Of a stretch of 64,000 nucleotides of DNA, positions 39,865-48,270 are shown in pieces. The DNA is from Spiribacter halobius. Lineage in GTDB: Bacteria > Pseudomonadota > Gammaproteobacteria > Nitrococcales > Nitrococcaceae. The stretch spans positions 1,736,001-1,800,000 of the forward strand of contig NZ_CP086615.1 in the NCBI RefSeq assembly GCF_020883455.1. Reading direction: 5' to 3'. How positions within the stretch are numbered: the stretch's first letter is position 1; every line of letters begins with the position of its first letter. Under the pieces are notes generated by a model. It was not told the DNA's origin. It did no database searches and saw only the letters and a program-made list of their open reading frames with translations. The position numbers were made by a program, and so were the translations under genes.

Positions 39865-40302
39865 ATGGAGCGACCGGTTCACATCATCACCACTGACGAC
39901 AGCGGCGCGTCGGCGCGGCGGGCGCTGTCCGGGCCCGAGCGGGCGCTGCTGCGGGACCACGTCCAAGGCAATCTCTGTGAGCCTCTGCTGGTTGCCGAGC
40001 TGGCCGCGCTGGTGGGGCTCGATCGCTACCGCTTCCACCGCGCGTTCCGGCGGGCCTTCGGGGTGCCGCCCTACCGCTACGTCCTCGCATGCCGTGTAGC
40101 CGAGGCCTGCCGGCTGATCGAGGCCGGAACCATGCCGCTGTGCGAGATTACCTACGAGGTCGGATTCTCGTCACAGTCGCACATGACCACCGTGTTCAAG
40201 CGCCTCACCGGCCGTACGCCGGGGCGCTACCGTGCGGAACGCGGCGGCAGTCCGGCAAACCGTGACGGCGGAAGCCGCAACGGCGTCGCGCGGCCAGGCT
40301 AG
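39865..40302 (+). CDS. short AraC-type regulator (HTH domain only)
   Basis: 145 aa made almost entirely of the AraC double HTH (about 27-125): LLVAELAALVGLDRYRFHRAFRRAFG, then EVGFSSQSHMTTVFKRLTGRTPGRYR. There is no cupin or other sensor domain, so it either binds DNA constitutively or depends on a partner. GGAGG precedes ATG 39865. The HTH is clearly related to the C-terminal part of the NmrA/AraC fusion at 34319-35608 (identical SSQSHMTTVFKR). That suggests a shared origin, possibly duplication with loss or gain of the sensor domain. Confidence 0.85.
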   Translation: MERPVHIITTDDSGASARRALSGPERALLRDHVQGNLCEPLLVAELAALVGLDRYRFHRAFRRAFGVPPYRYVLACRVAEACRLIEAGTMPLCEITYEVGFSSQSHMTTVFKRLTGRTPGRYRAERGGSPANRDGGSRNGVARPG

Positions 40303-40340
40303 CCATGTTCGCCTGCCGCGCGCAGCCGCGAAACGGGACA

Positions 40341-40766
40341 CTAGTGAAGCCCCGTGGAGGGGATCGGCGAAGGATCGAGATAGAAGCGGAGGTCGCGCAC
40401 CTGATCCCGAGTCACCCGGGCGAACACGGCGCAGGGGATGATCAGCGGTGGCCGATCGCGGTCGCAGCCGACGCCGAGATCCGTTTCCAGAATGATGGCC
40501 TCGCGAAATTCCCAGGTGTCCCGAAAGCCGGTGCCGACGCTGTCGACGCGCCCCAGCAGGTGCTCGAGGGCGGAGAGGGCGCAGGCCTTGCCGAGGCAGG
40601 GCGGCCGGTTGCCGATGCGCAGGTGGCAGTCGTCGCCGAGGGCCGCACTCCAGCCGGCGCGGTCGAACGGACGGATCAGGAGCAGACGCCAGAGCTCCTT
40701 TGCCGTCAGCCGAGATCGTTCCCGCGTGCCCACTGCAGCCTCCAGGGCGTGGTGACGACCGAACAT
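40341..40766 (-). CDS. SnoaL/NTF2-like protein
   Basis: 141 aa. The pattern RPFDRAGWSAALGDDCHLRIGNRPPCLGKACALSALEHLL, followed by RDTWEFREAIILETDLG and VTRDQVRDLRFYLDPSPI, is that of small NTF2-like alpha/beta barrels (SnoaL group). These are usually cyclases, isomerases or orphan ligand-binding proteins. ATG 40766 fits the domain start; the frame is open upstream but adds an arginine-rich unsupported segment. It is convergent with the AraC gene and next to an AraC-cupin regulator on the same strand. The function is unknown. Confidence 0.7.
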   Translation of the reverse strand: MFGRHHALEAAVGTRERSRLTAKELWRLLLIRPFDRAGWSAALGDDCHLRIGNRPPCLGKACALSALEHLLGRVDSVGTGFRDTWEFREAIILETDLGVGCDRDRPPLIIPCAVFARVTRDQVRDLRFYLDPSPIPSTGLH

Positions 40767-40985
40767 TCGGACCAACGGCTCCGGGCCCGTCGGGGATCGG
40801 CTCCGTAACGTCCTCTCCGGAACTTTGTCACCGCCATGGCCGCGGCGCCATGGGTTGACCGCGGCCCTGCGCACGTTTGCGCAAACGCGGAACAGGCGGC
40901 GCAAGATCGGCCACGGGTTGCAGAGGAGAGGGCAGGCCGCCGGCTGAAATTCGCGCTGGCGTCGGCTGGTAGCCCGCGGGCCGGC

Positions 40986-41873
40986 TCAGCGGCGGATCTG
41001 TCCGCGATAGCGCGCCGGGCTCATGCCGAGCTCCCGCCGGAAGAGGCGCCCCAGCGCCTGCGGGGTCTCGTAGCCAACGGCCTCGGCCACCTGGGCCACG
41101 GTGAGGTCGGTGTCGCGCAGCAGCGCCTGGGCCCGTTCCAGGCGCAGCCGCGTCTGGTAGCGGTGTGGCGGCAGGCCCAGGGTGGTCTTGAACGCACGGG
41201 CGAAATGGTAGGGCGAGAGATGAACCAGGGCGGCGAGCTCGTCGAGGCTGATCTGCTCGGCGAAGTGGGCGTTCAGATACTCGGTGACGCGGCGTGCCTG
41301 CCACGCCGCGAGGCCGCCCCGGAACGGCTCGCGGCCCTGGCTGCGCTGGGCGAGCAGGGCGATCCGCGCGAGCAGGGCGCTTGCCGCGCTCTCGACGAAC
41401 AGCCGCGCCGCCGGCTCCTCGGCGGAAAGCTCGCCCCACAGGGCGTGCAGGGTCTGACGCACCAGCGGGTCGTCGCTGATCTGCGCGTGCAGGACACCGA
41501 AGTCCAGCGGCCGGTTGGCGTCGCCGTTGAGCCAGAGCGCGGCCGTGCGGGCATCGATGCCGACGTTGCGGATGCGGTGCGGGGCATCGATCAGGATGGT
41601 GGTGGGCACGCCCGGCGGCACGACCACGAACTGCCCGGGCAGCCCGCGCCCGGAGAACATTCCCGCCCCGAGGTCGCTGGAGAACGGCGTCGGCGTGAGC
41701 AGCTCGGTGATGACGAGATCCGACACCGGCGGGTCGGACATGTCCCCGGAGGGCTGGTGGGACTCGGTCATGCGTACCGGGCAGCCCTCGGGCGCCCGCA
41801 CGTCCCGGACGTACGGCGCCAGGCGGCCGCCCAGATTCCACTCCACCAGATTAGGCAGACCGGTGGTGTCCAT
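40986..41873 (-). CDS. AraC-family regulator with N-terminal cupin domain
   Basis: 295 aa. The N-terminal AraC_binding-like half covers about 50-170 (GLPGQFVVVPPGVPTTILIDAPHRIRNVGIDARTAALWL). The C-terminal HTH covers about 190-293 (QISLDELAALVHLSPYHFARAFKTTLGLPPHRYQTRLRLERAQALL, then VGYETPQALGRLFRRELGMSPARYRG). GGGAG precedes ATG 41873. The open frame runs far upstream antisense to the RND genes, but that part is not coding. It faces away from the RND remnant and may have regulated that pump before it decayed. Confidence 0.88.
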   Translation of the reverse strand: MDTTGLPNLVEWNLGGRLAPYVRDVRAPEGCPVRMTESHQPSGDMSDPPVSDLVITELLTPTPFSSDLGAGMFSGRGLPGQFVVVPPGVPTTILIDAPHRIRNVGIDARTAALWLNGDANRPLDFGVLHAQISDDPLVRQTLHALWGELSAEEPAARLFVESAASALLARIALLAQRSQGREPFRGGLAAWQARRVTEYLNAHFAEQISLDELAALVHLSPYHFARAFKTTLGLPPHRYQTRLRLERAQALLRDTDLTVAQVAEAVGYETPQALGRLFRRELGMSPARYRGQIRR

Positions 41874-42001
41874 TACGGAACTCCCTGATCGACGCCGACG
41901 CCGAAGCGCGCTGCCACGCTTGAACGCCGCATAGACCTCCCAGGTTGAGTCAATCGGGCCCGCCATGGCGGCGTCTTTCATTCCTGCTCGCCCGTGGGTG
42001 A

Positions 42002-42169
42002 TGGCTGCCGCGTCGGCGTCGGCACGAAGGGCGCCGCGATGGCCTGCCGGTCGTCCGCAGCGGTCTCGCGGCCGCTGAGCGGGTGGTGATCTCCGGGGTG
42101 CAGCGGGTGCGCCCCGGTGCCCGGGTAACGGCGGTGCCGGCGACCCTGCGCCTCGCCGCCGGGCACTGA
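42002..42169 (+). pseudogene. C-terminal remnant of an RND periplasmic adaptor (MFP)
   Basis: About 55 codons in one frame, preceded by a stop at 41999. They read DGLPVVRSGLAAAERVVISG and then VQRVRPGARVTAV up to TGA at 42167. This is the typical end of an AcrA/MexA-type membrane fusion protein. No start, signal peptide, lipoyl or hairpin domain is present upstream. It ends 4 bp before the permease ORF, the normal MFP-permease spacing, so a full adaptor gene once stood here. Confidence 0.75.
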
Positions 42170-42173
42170 CCGC

Positions 42174-44273
42174 ATGCGCCTCGCCCATTTCTTCATCGAG
42201 CGGCCGATCTCCGCGGCCGTGCTTTCCATCCTGATTACGCTGATCGGCGGGCTGGCGTATCTGGGCCTGCCGGTGACCCAGTACCCGGAGATCGCGCCGC
42301 CGACGATCGAGGTGCGCGCGAGCTACCCCGGCGCCTCCGGCGAGGTGATTGCCAACACCGTCGCGACGCCGCTGGAGCAGGAGATCAACGGCGTCGAGGG
42401 CATGCTCTACATGCTGAGCCAGTCCACCTCCAACGGCCGCCTGGTGCTCACCGTGACCTTCCGCCCTGGCACCGACCTCGACGAGGCCCAGGTGCTGGTG
42501 CAGAACCGCGTCGCCATTGCCGAGCCGCGGCTGCCCGAGGCGGTGCGCCGACTCGGCGTGCAGACCCGGCAGAGCTCGCCGGATCTGATGATGGTCGTGC
42601 ACATGCTCTCCCCGGACGACTCCCGGGACCAGCTCTACATCTCCTACTACGCCCGCACCCAGGTGGTGGACCGCCTGCTGCGCATCCCCGGGGTCGGGCA
42701 GGCGACGGTGTTCGGCGAGCGCGCCTATGCCATGCGCGTGTGGCTCGACCCGGAACGCATCGCGGCCCGCGATCTCACCGCCGGCGAGGTAGTGGCGGCG
42801 TTGCGCGCGAACAACGTGCAGGTGGCCTCCGGTGTGCTCAATCAGCCGCCGGTGCCGCGGCCCGGCGCCTTCGAGCTGAACGTGGAGACCCTCGGGCGCC
42901 TGGCGGATCCGGCGCAGTTCGAGGACATCGTGCTGCGGGCCGGGCCAGAGGGGCGCAAGGTGCGCGTGCGGGACGTGGGCCGGGTGGAGCTCGGCGCCCA
43001 GGACTACGGCACCAACGGCTACCTGGACGACACCGTGGCCCTGCCCATCGGCATTTTCCAGCGCCCGGGCTCCAACGCCCTGGAGACCGCCGACACCAAC
43101 GCCCCCAATGCCGGGACGATCTTCTTCACCACCGAACCGTTCCCGGAGCGGGCCGTCACGGGACGCTCCAATGAGGTGATCATCGACGAGGCCTACAAGC
43201 GCCTTGGCGCGTTGACCGAGGCCAACCTGTTCGTGATCGCGCCGCCGCCGGTGCGCGGCATCGGCAACGCCGGCGGGTGGAAGCTCTACGTGCAGGATGA
43301 GCGCGGGCGCGGCCTGCCGGCGCTGGAGGCGGCCGCCGCGGACATCGCCCGGCAGGCCAATGCGACGGAGGGGCTGACCGCCGCCTTCACGCTGTTCAAC
43401 ACGGCCACCCCCAAGCTGTTCGCCGACATCGACCGGGTCAAGGCCGAGGAGCTCGGCGTGCCGCCGGAGCGGGTGTTTGAGGCCATGCAGGTGTACCTCG
43501 GCTCCGCCTTTGTCAACGACTTCAACTTCCTCGGGCGCACCTATCGCGTCACCGCGCAGGCCGACGCGGCCTTTCGCGACGAGCCCCGCGACGTGCTGGA
43601 CCTGCGCATGCGCTCGAGCAGCGGGGCCAGCGTGCCCCTCGGCTCGGTGGCGAGCCTCGAGCCCATGACCGGGCCGTACCGGGTCGCCCGCTACAATCTC
43701 TTCCCCGCCGCCGCGGTGCAGGGGGCGGTGCTGCCCGGCACCTCCACCGGCGAGGCGCTCGCGCGCGTCGAAGGAGTGCTGGCGGAGCACCTGCCGGACG
43801 GCTTCGTCTTCCTGCTGCTCGCCGCCCAGTACGAGAGCTGGCTGCTGCCGCTGGCGGTGATCCTGATCGTGCCCATGTGCCTGCTTGCCGGGGTGAGCGG
43901 CGTGATGCTGCGCGGCATCGACAACAACACCCTGGTCCAGATCGGCTTCGTGGTGCTGGTGGGGCTCGCCTCCAAGACCGCGATTCTGATCGTCGAGTTC
44001 GCGAAGCAGGCCGAGGCGCGGGGGCTCAGCGCCCTTGATGCCGCCGTGGAGGCCGCGCGCCTGCGCCTGCGGCCGATCCTCATGACCTCCTTCGCCTTCA
44101 TCCTCGGCGTGGTGCCGCTGATGCTCGCCACCGGCGCCGGCGCCGAGATGCGCCAGGCCCTCGGCACGGCAGTGTTCTCCGGGATGCTCGGCGTTACCGC
44201 CTTCGGGCTGCTGTTCACCCCGGTGTTCTACGTGGCCTGCCGGTGGCTCGGCACACGCCGGCGCGCGCAGTGA
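42174..44273 (+). pseudogene. RND efflux permease with two in-frame internal deletions
   Basis: 699 aa where HAE1-type RND permeases have about 1040. The start is normal (MRLAHFFIERPISAAVLSIL) and the first porter region is intact to IGIFQRPGSNALETAD (about 305). The sequence then jumps to TNAPNAGTIFFTTEPFPER, which belongs about 315 residues later in AcrB-like proteins. That removes TM2-TM7, including the TM4 Asp pair of the proton relay. A second junction, LPDGF to VFLLLAAQYESW (about 543), lacks about 30 residues before TM8. TM9-TM12, with the conserved Lys (SKTAILIVEFAKQ), remain. The frame is open but proton-driven export is not expected. Either a decayed gene or a mis-assembled repeat. 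Confidence 0.8.
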
Positions 44274-44353
44274 CCGGCAGTGCGCCATGGGCATATCCGC
44301 GCGCGCAAATCTGCAAGAACGCGCGCTGGCACGCGGCTACAAACTGGCCGCAT

Positions 44354-46045
44354 ATGGCCACCACGACTGCCGAGATCAACTACACCTTCTCCCCGCAGGA
44401 GCTCGAGCAGCTCCGGCCCTACGGGGAGGTGCTCTTCCACGAGGCCGGCGAGCTGCTCGTGGCAGAGGGGGAGCGGGAGGCCGACTGCCTGGTAACCCTT
44501 TCCGGGGAGACGCACATCATCGTCGAGAGCGCGGAGGGGCCGAAGCGCGTCGGCTGGATGGAGGCCGGGCAGTTCGCCGGGGACCTCTCCGTGCTCACGG
44601 GCAACGCATCGCTCGCGCGCATGGTGATGGGCAAGGCGGGGGAGGTCCTGCACATTCCCTACGCGAACTTCCGGCGGCTGCTGGTGGAAAGCCCCCGGCT
44701 CTCCGAGGTCTTCGTGCGCACGTTCACGGCGCGCCGGACGTTCGCGATCAGTCGGCGCCACGCTTCCGTCATCCTGCTCGGCAGCGCGCAGGATCGCGCG
44801 GTCGTGTCCCTGCGGGTTTTTCTGTCCCGCCGCTCCGTGCCCCACAACTGGCTGGACACGCAGACGGACCCTCTTGCCCGTGCCGTGATGGCCGCGAAGG
44901 GGCTCACCGGTCCCGACCTCCCCGCCGTTGTGCTCGGCGCCTCCGGGGTGCTGCGCAACGCGACCGCGGATGCCCTCGTGCGCAGCCTCGCTCTCGACTC
45001 CCTGGCTGACGGGGCCGAGGCGGACCTGGTGGTGATCGGTGCCGGCCCCGCCGGGCTCGCCGCCTGCGTCTATGCGGCGTCCGAAGGCCTCAACGTCATC
45101 GCCTTCGACGCCGAGGGGCCGGGCGGGCAGGCCGGAAGCTCCTCCAAGATCGAGAATTACCTCGGCTTCCCCGCCGGAGTCTCCGGCCGCGAGCTCGCCG
45201 ACCGTGCGGCGGTGCAGGCGCAGAAGTTCGGCGTGCGCATCGCCGCCCCGGCGCGCGTCACCGCGCTGGAGCCGCTCGCGGATGGCCGCTACTGCCTGCG
45301 TGCCGCCGACGGGCGGGCAGTGGCTGCGCGCGCCGTGGTGATCGCGACCGGCGCGCAGTACCGGCGCCTGGACATCCCGCGGCTGGAGGCCTTCGAGGGA
45401 AACGGCGTCTACTATGGCGCATCGCCCGTGGAGGCCCAGCTCTGCGTCGGGGCCAGCGTGGCGGTGGTGGGCGCCGGCAACTCCGCCGGCCAGGGCGCGA
45501 TTTTCCTCGCCGAGGTGGCGCGGGAGCTACACGTCCTCTACCGCCGTGCGGACATCCGGGAGACGATGTCGGCCTACCTCGTACGCCGGCTCGAGGAGAC
45601 GCCCAACGTCATCCTACATCCGGGCAGCGAGCTCGCCGAACTGCTCGACGGGGGTGAGCCTGACGGCGGTGAGCGCCTCGGTGCAATCCGGATCCGCACC
45701 CCTCGCGGTCTCGAGCGGCTCGAGACACCCTTCGTGTTTCTGTTTATCGGCGCGCTGCCGTTCACCGCCTGGCTGCCGCCGGAGGTTGCGGTGGACGAGA
45801 AGGGGTTTGTCTGCACCGGGCAGACCCTCGGCCACCTCGCCCTGGTCCGGGCCCGCTGGCCCCTGGAGCGCCTGCCGAGCACCTTCGAGACGACCCTGCC
45901 CAGGGTCTACGCAGTGGGGGATGTGCGCGCGGGCTCGGTGAAACGTGTCGCAAGCGCCGTCGGCGAGGGTTCCGTGGTCGTGAGCGACGTGCATCGTGCG
46001 CTGGCGGAGCTGGAGCGCCAAGTGCAGGAAGCCGCTGGCGGGTAG
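44354..46045 (+). CDS. cNMP-binding domain fused to thioredoxin-reductase-like FAD oxidoreductase
   Basis: 563 aa. A cyclic-nucleotide-binding domain covers about 10-130 (GELLVAEGEREADCLVTLSGE). A thioredoxin-like middle covers about 140-220 (SVILLGSAQDRAVVSLRVFLSRRSVPHNWLD). An FAD/NAD(P)-binding TrxR-like module follows from about 230, with GAGPAGLAACVYAASEG, GGQAGSSSKIENYLGFP, the second Rossmann motif GAGNSAGQGAIFLA and the FAD C-terminal motif YAVGDVRAGSVKRVASAVGEG. The CxxC redox pair of true TrxR is absent (YYGASPVEAQLC in its place), so it is not a disulfide reductase by the usual route. ATG 44354 begins the conserved part. The family is often called fused regulator/TrxR; its physiology is unclear. 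Confidence 0.88.
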   Translation: MATTTAEINYTFSPQELEQLRPYGEVLFHEAGELLVAEGEREADCLVTLSGETHIIVESAEGPKRVGWMEAGQFAGDLSVLTGNASLARMVMGKAGEVLHIPYANFRRLLVESPRLSEVFVRTFTARRTFAISRRHASVILLGSAQDRAVVSLRVFLSRRSVPHNWLDTQTDPLARAVMAAKGLTGPDLPAVVLGASGVLRNATADALVRSLALDSLADGAEADLVVIGAGPAGLAACVYAASEGLNVIAFDAEGPGGQAGSSSKIENYLGFPAGVSGRELADRAAVQAQKFGVRIAAPARVTALEPLADGRYCLRAADGRAVAARAVVIATGAQYRRLDIPRLEAFEGNGVYYGASPVEAQLCVGASVAVVGAGNSAGQGAIFLAEVARELHVLYRRADIRETMSAYLVRRLEETPNVILHPGSELAELLDGGEPDGGERLGAIRIRTPRGLERLETPFVFLFIGALPFTAWLPPEVAVDEKGFVCTGQTLGHLALVRARWPLERLPSTFETTLPRVYAVGDVRAGSVKRVASAVGEGSVVVSDVHRALAELERQVQEAAGG

Positions 46046-46073
46046 CCGCCGCTTGCGGGACGATGTGCCGCGC

Positions 46074-46169
46074 CCCCTGCTGCTCAGGCATGGCATACCG
46101 ACTTGGGGCTTGCTCTGCCAGCCGGCGAGTCCGGCGCCGGTGGATCGGGGTTACCGCGTGTTACTGGGA
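46074..46169 (+). pseudogene. fragment of a haloalkane-dehalogenase-like hydrolase
   Basis: One frame reads LLLRHGIPTWGLL, then about ten diverged residues, then RGYRV. This matches the region LLLMHGIPTWGYLYHEV...RAGYRV of the intact hydrolase at 53717-54601 in order and spacing. Neither the N-terminus nor the catalytic Asp and His region is present. It lies in the 132-bp gap between the oxidoreductase and the DUF1330 gene, so it is a relic. Confidence 0.65.
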
Positions 46170-46177
46170 GCCGAAGG

Positions 46178-46477
46178 ATGTTTGAGATGCTCATGGCACT
46201 GCACGTCACGGACGACGCGGGTTACCAGCGCTATCGAGAGGCGATGACGCCCATTCTCGAGCGGCATGGCGGTGGCTTCGGCTATGACTTCCGCGTCTCG
46301 GAAGTGCTGCGCTCGCAGGTGGAGCATCCGATCAACCGTGTGTTCACGATCCGGTTCCCCGACCAACCGGCCTCCCGGGCGTTCTTCGCCCATCCGGAGT
46401 ATCTCGACGTCAGAAGGCGGTACTTCGAGGATGCGGTAAGCGCGATGACCATCATTGCCGAGTACACGCGGGAGTAA
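46178..46477 (+). CDS. DUF1330-like/EthD-type small alpha-beta barrel protein
   Basis: 99 aa. It has the dimeric ferredoxin-like pattern MALHVTDDAGYQRYREAMTPILERHGGGFGYDF, FTIRFPDQPASRAFFAHPEY, then the C-terminal AMTIIAEYTRE, typical of DUF1330/YciI-like proteins of unknown role. ATG 46178 fits the family; an in-frame GTG-type extension runs into the hydrolase fragment. It stands alone between the relic and a LysE gene. The function is not known. Confidence 0.75.
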   Translation: MFEMLMALHVTDDAGYQRYREAMTPILERHGGGFGYDFRVSEVLRSQVEHPINRVFTIRFPDQPASRAFFAHPEYLDVRRRYFEDAVSAMTIIAEYTRE

Positions 46478-46535
46478 GCAGCGCTCGGTGATGGTGCAGT
46501 CCCTGGTACAGCTCTTCTAGGCCGAGATCCCTCCG

Positions 46536-47165
46536 ATGACACTCGAAACCTGGCTCGCCTTCGTGGTCGCGGCGGTGGCCATCAGCCTCTCGCCCGGCGC
46601 CGGCGCGGTGGCCTCCCTCTCCAGCGGGCTGCGCAACGGCTTCCCGCACGGCGTGTGGACGGCGCTCGGGCAGCAGCTCGGGCTGATGCTGCAGCTGCTG
46701 GTGGTCGCCATCGGTTTGGGCGCGGTGCTGGCCGCCTCGGGCACGGCGTTCGAGATCGTGCGCTGGTGCGGTGTCGCCTATCTGCTGTGGCTCGGCGTGC
46801 AGCAGTGGCGCCTCGCCGGGGCACGGGCGGCGCTGCATGCCGAGACGGAGGTCGCGCAGCGCCCCGCCGCCATGGTCGCCCACGGCTTTCTGGTCAACGC
46901 CGTGAACCCCAAGGCGACGGTCTTCATGCTGGCGGTGCTCCCGCAGTTCATCGACCCGGTGCGGCCGCTCGCGGCGCAGTACGGAACCATGGCCGCCACC
47001 ATGGTGGCCGTGGATATCGTGGTCATGGGCGGCTACACGCTGCTCGCCGCCCGCCTGCTCGCCTTCTGGCGGGATCCGAAGCACTTGCAGTGGGTGCATC
47101 GCGGCTTCGGCATGCTGTTCGTAGGCGCCGCGGCCTTGCTCGCCACGTTCCGGCGCTCAAGCTGA
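46536..47165 (+). CDS. LysE/RhtB-family amino-acid exporter
   Basis: 209 aa, full length for the family, with six membrane helices. The N-terminal signature is FVVAAVAISLSPGAGAVASLSSGLRNG. The mid-protein signature VNAVNPKATVFMLAVLPQFIDP is diagnostic of LysE/RhtB carriers that export amino acids or homoserine lactones by proton exchange. It is probably monocistronic, 58 bp after the DUF1330 gene. The substrate is not predictable. A truncated relative lies at 54667-54987. Confidence 0.9.
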   Translation: MTLETWLAFVVAAVAISLSPGAGAVASLSSGLRNGFPHGVWTALGQQLGLMLQLLVVAIGLGAVLAASGTAFEIVRWCGVAYLLWLGVQQWRLAGARAALHAETEVAQRPAAMVAHGFLVNAVNPKATVFMLAVLPQFIDPVRPLAAQYGTMAATMVAVDIVVMGGYTLLAARLLAFWRDPKHLQWVHRGFGMLFVGAAALLATFRRSS

Positions 47166-47238
47166 GCGGGGTAGTTCTTCCGGCGTTCCCCCTCGCTGGG
47201 TAGCGCTCTCATCCAGCGGCCCGCCGTGCGCGCTGCCT

Positions 47239-47697
47239 CTAGCGGCGCACGGGCCGAATGTCCGCATGGTCCACCACGTCCCACTCGCCGCTGTTGCGGT
47301 AGAGCCGCTTGGCGAGCCGCGGATAGTCGGTCACGTCCTGCGCAAGGCGCTGCCCGACCACTAGGCACACCAGGGGCTCGTCGCCGTCGTTGTAGAGGTC
47401 GTGGGCCGTGCCGTTCGTGGGGTAGCCGAGGAAGTCCCCCGGGCCGACGGCGAGCGTGTCCTCGCCGAGCGTCGCCCGGGCACGCCCGGATAGCACGTAC
47501 ACCGCCTCCTCCTCGTAGCGGTGGGCGTGATACTCGGTGGAGTAGTGCCCGGGCGGCACCGTGATGAGGTGCACGCCCAGGCGCTCCAGGCCCACGGCGT
47601 CACCCAGGGAGCGGTTCCGGCGCACCGCCTGCGGGTTGAGGAAGTGCACCTTCTCGGTGCCCTCCATCCGCTCGATGTCCTGTGCGGAGAGATACAT
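47239..47697 (-). CDS. cupin-domain protein
   Basis: 152 aa. The metal-site motifs of a single cupin fold are visible: PPGHYSTEYHAHRYEEEAVYVLSGRARATLG, and PGDFLGYPTNGTAHDLYNDGDEPLVCLVVG. They have the HxH(x)nE residues of motif 1 and the His of motif 2. The C-terminal YPRLAKRLYRNSGEWDVVDHADI is a conserved tail in this group. GGAGG precedes ATG 47697; a longer in-frame start adds 41 residues without similarity. Enzyme or sensor function is unknown. Confidence 0.85.
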   Translation of the reverse strand: MYLSAQDIERMEGTEKVHFLNPQAVRRNRSLGDAVGLERLGVHLITVPPGHYSTEYHAHRYEEEAVYVLSGRARATLGEDTLAVGPGDFLGYPTNGTAHDLYNDGDEPLVCLVVGQRLAQDVTDYPRLAKRLYRNSGEWDVVDHADIRPVRR

Positions 47698-48270
47698 GGC
47701 TGCCTCCAGGGCCGACGTCTTCGCGGCGAAGGATAGCGCCGATCTCTGGTCCCCGCGGCCGCGTTCTCGAAGGGGGGCAGAACCTATTCGGGTGATCCGA
47801 AAGGATGCCCGCCTCAACATCAGGGCTTTCCTCCAGAGACTTTCGAACGTTGCCGAAGAAGGCTCTGGCGGGAGGCGTGCCCGACCAGACGCTGGTCGCC
47901 AGCATTCGCCACACGTACGGGGAAGGACGCTTGCGTGAATGTTGGTAGCGGCGCTGTTGGCCGAGGGGGATTGGCTCAGCGGTCAGTCGGCGGGCGTGAT
48001 GTTGCGGAAGGTCCGAAGCGGCGGTGTGTCGCGAAGGATCGCCACGCCGGACCTCCTGCGCTGGCGGAACAGCGCCGTCAGTTCCGTCGCAAGCTCGTCC
48101 GCGAGCCTCATGAGGTGCGGGTAGGCCCGCTGCCACTGCTCGCCGGTCACGGCGGGTCATAGTTGCGGTTGGGCCTCCCGTTCGTGACAGTGCGGCAGTG
48201 CAGGCGGGAGGCTGGCTTTGGACCCGAGGGACAGGACCGCTCCAAGGGGAGCGCAGGTGGAGGACCGGAT
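47698..48270. other. 573-bp region between two cupin genes
   Basis: Apart from the small minus-strand frame at 47983-48150, nothing convincing is seen. The region 48160-48270 leads to the plus-strand cupin and carries its Shine-Dalgarno (GGAGG near 48256). Confidence 0.4.
47983..48150 (-). CDS. small hypothetical protein or fragment
   Basis: 55 aa from GTG 48150. It reads TGEQWQRAYPHLMRLADELA, then a basic Arg-rich stretch and a Pro-rich end (PPLRTFRNITPAD). Residue use looks protein-like and helix-rich, but there is no Shine-Dalgarno, and a stop lies three codons upstream. It could be the tail of a lost larger gene. I do not recognise the family. Confidence 0.3.
   Translation of the reverse strand: MTGEQWQRAYPHLMRLADELATELTALFRQRRRSGVAILRDTPPLRTFRNITPAD

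Noticed and set aside
40305-40808. Plus-strand 167-codon frame
   Set aside because: The minus-strand frame in the same place reads as an NTF2-like protein; the plus-strand text does not match a family.
40986-44294. A 1102-residue minus-strand frame reaching from the AraC gene through the RND gene
   Set aside because: Only the last 295 residues are a protein family; the rest is antisense of the RND remnant.
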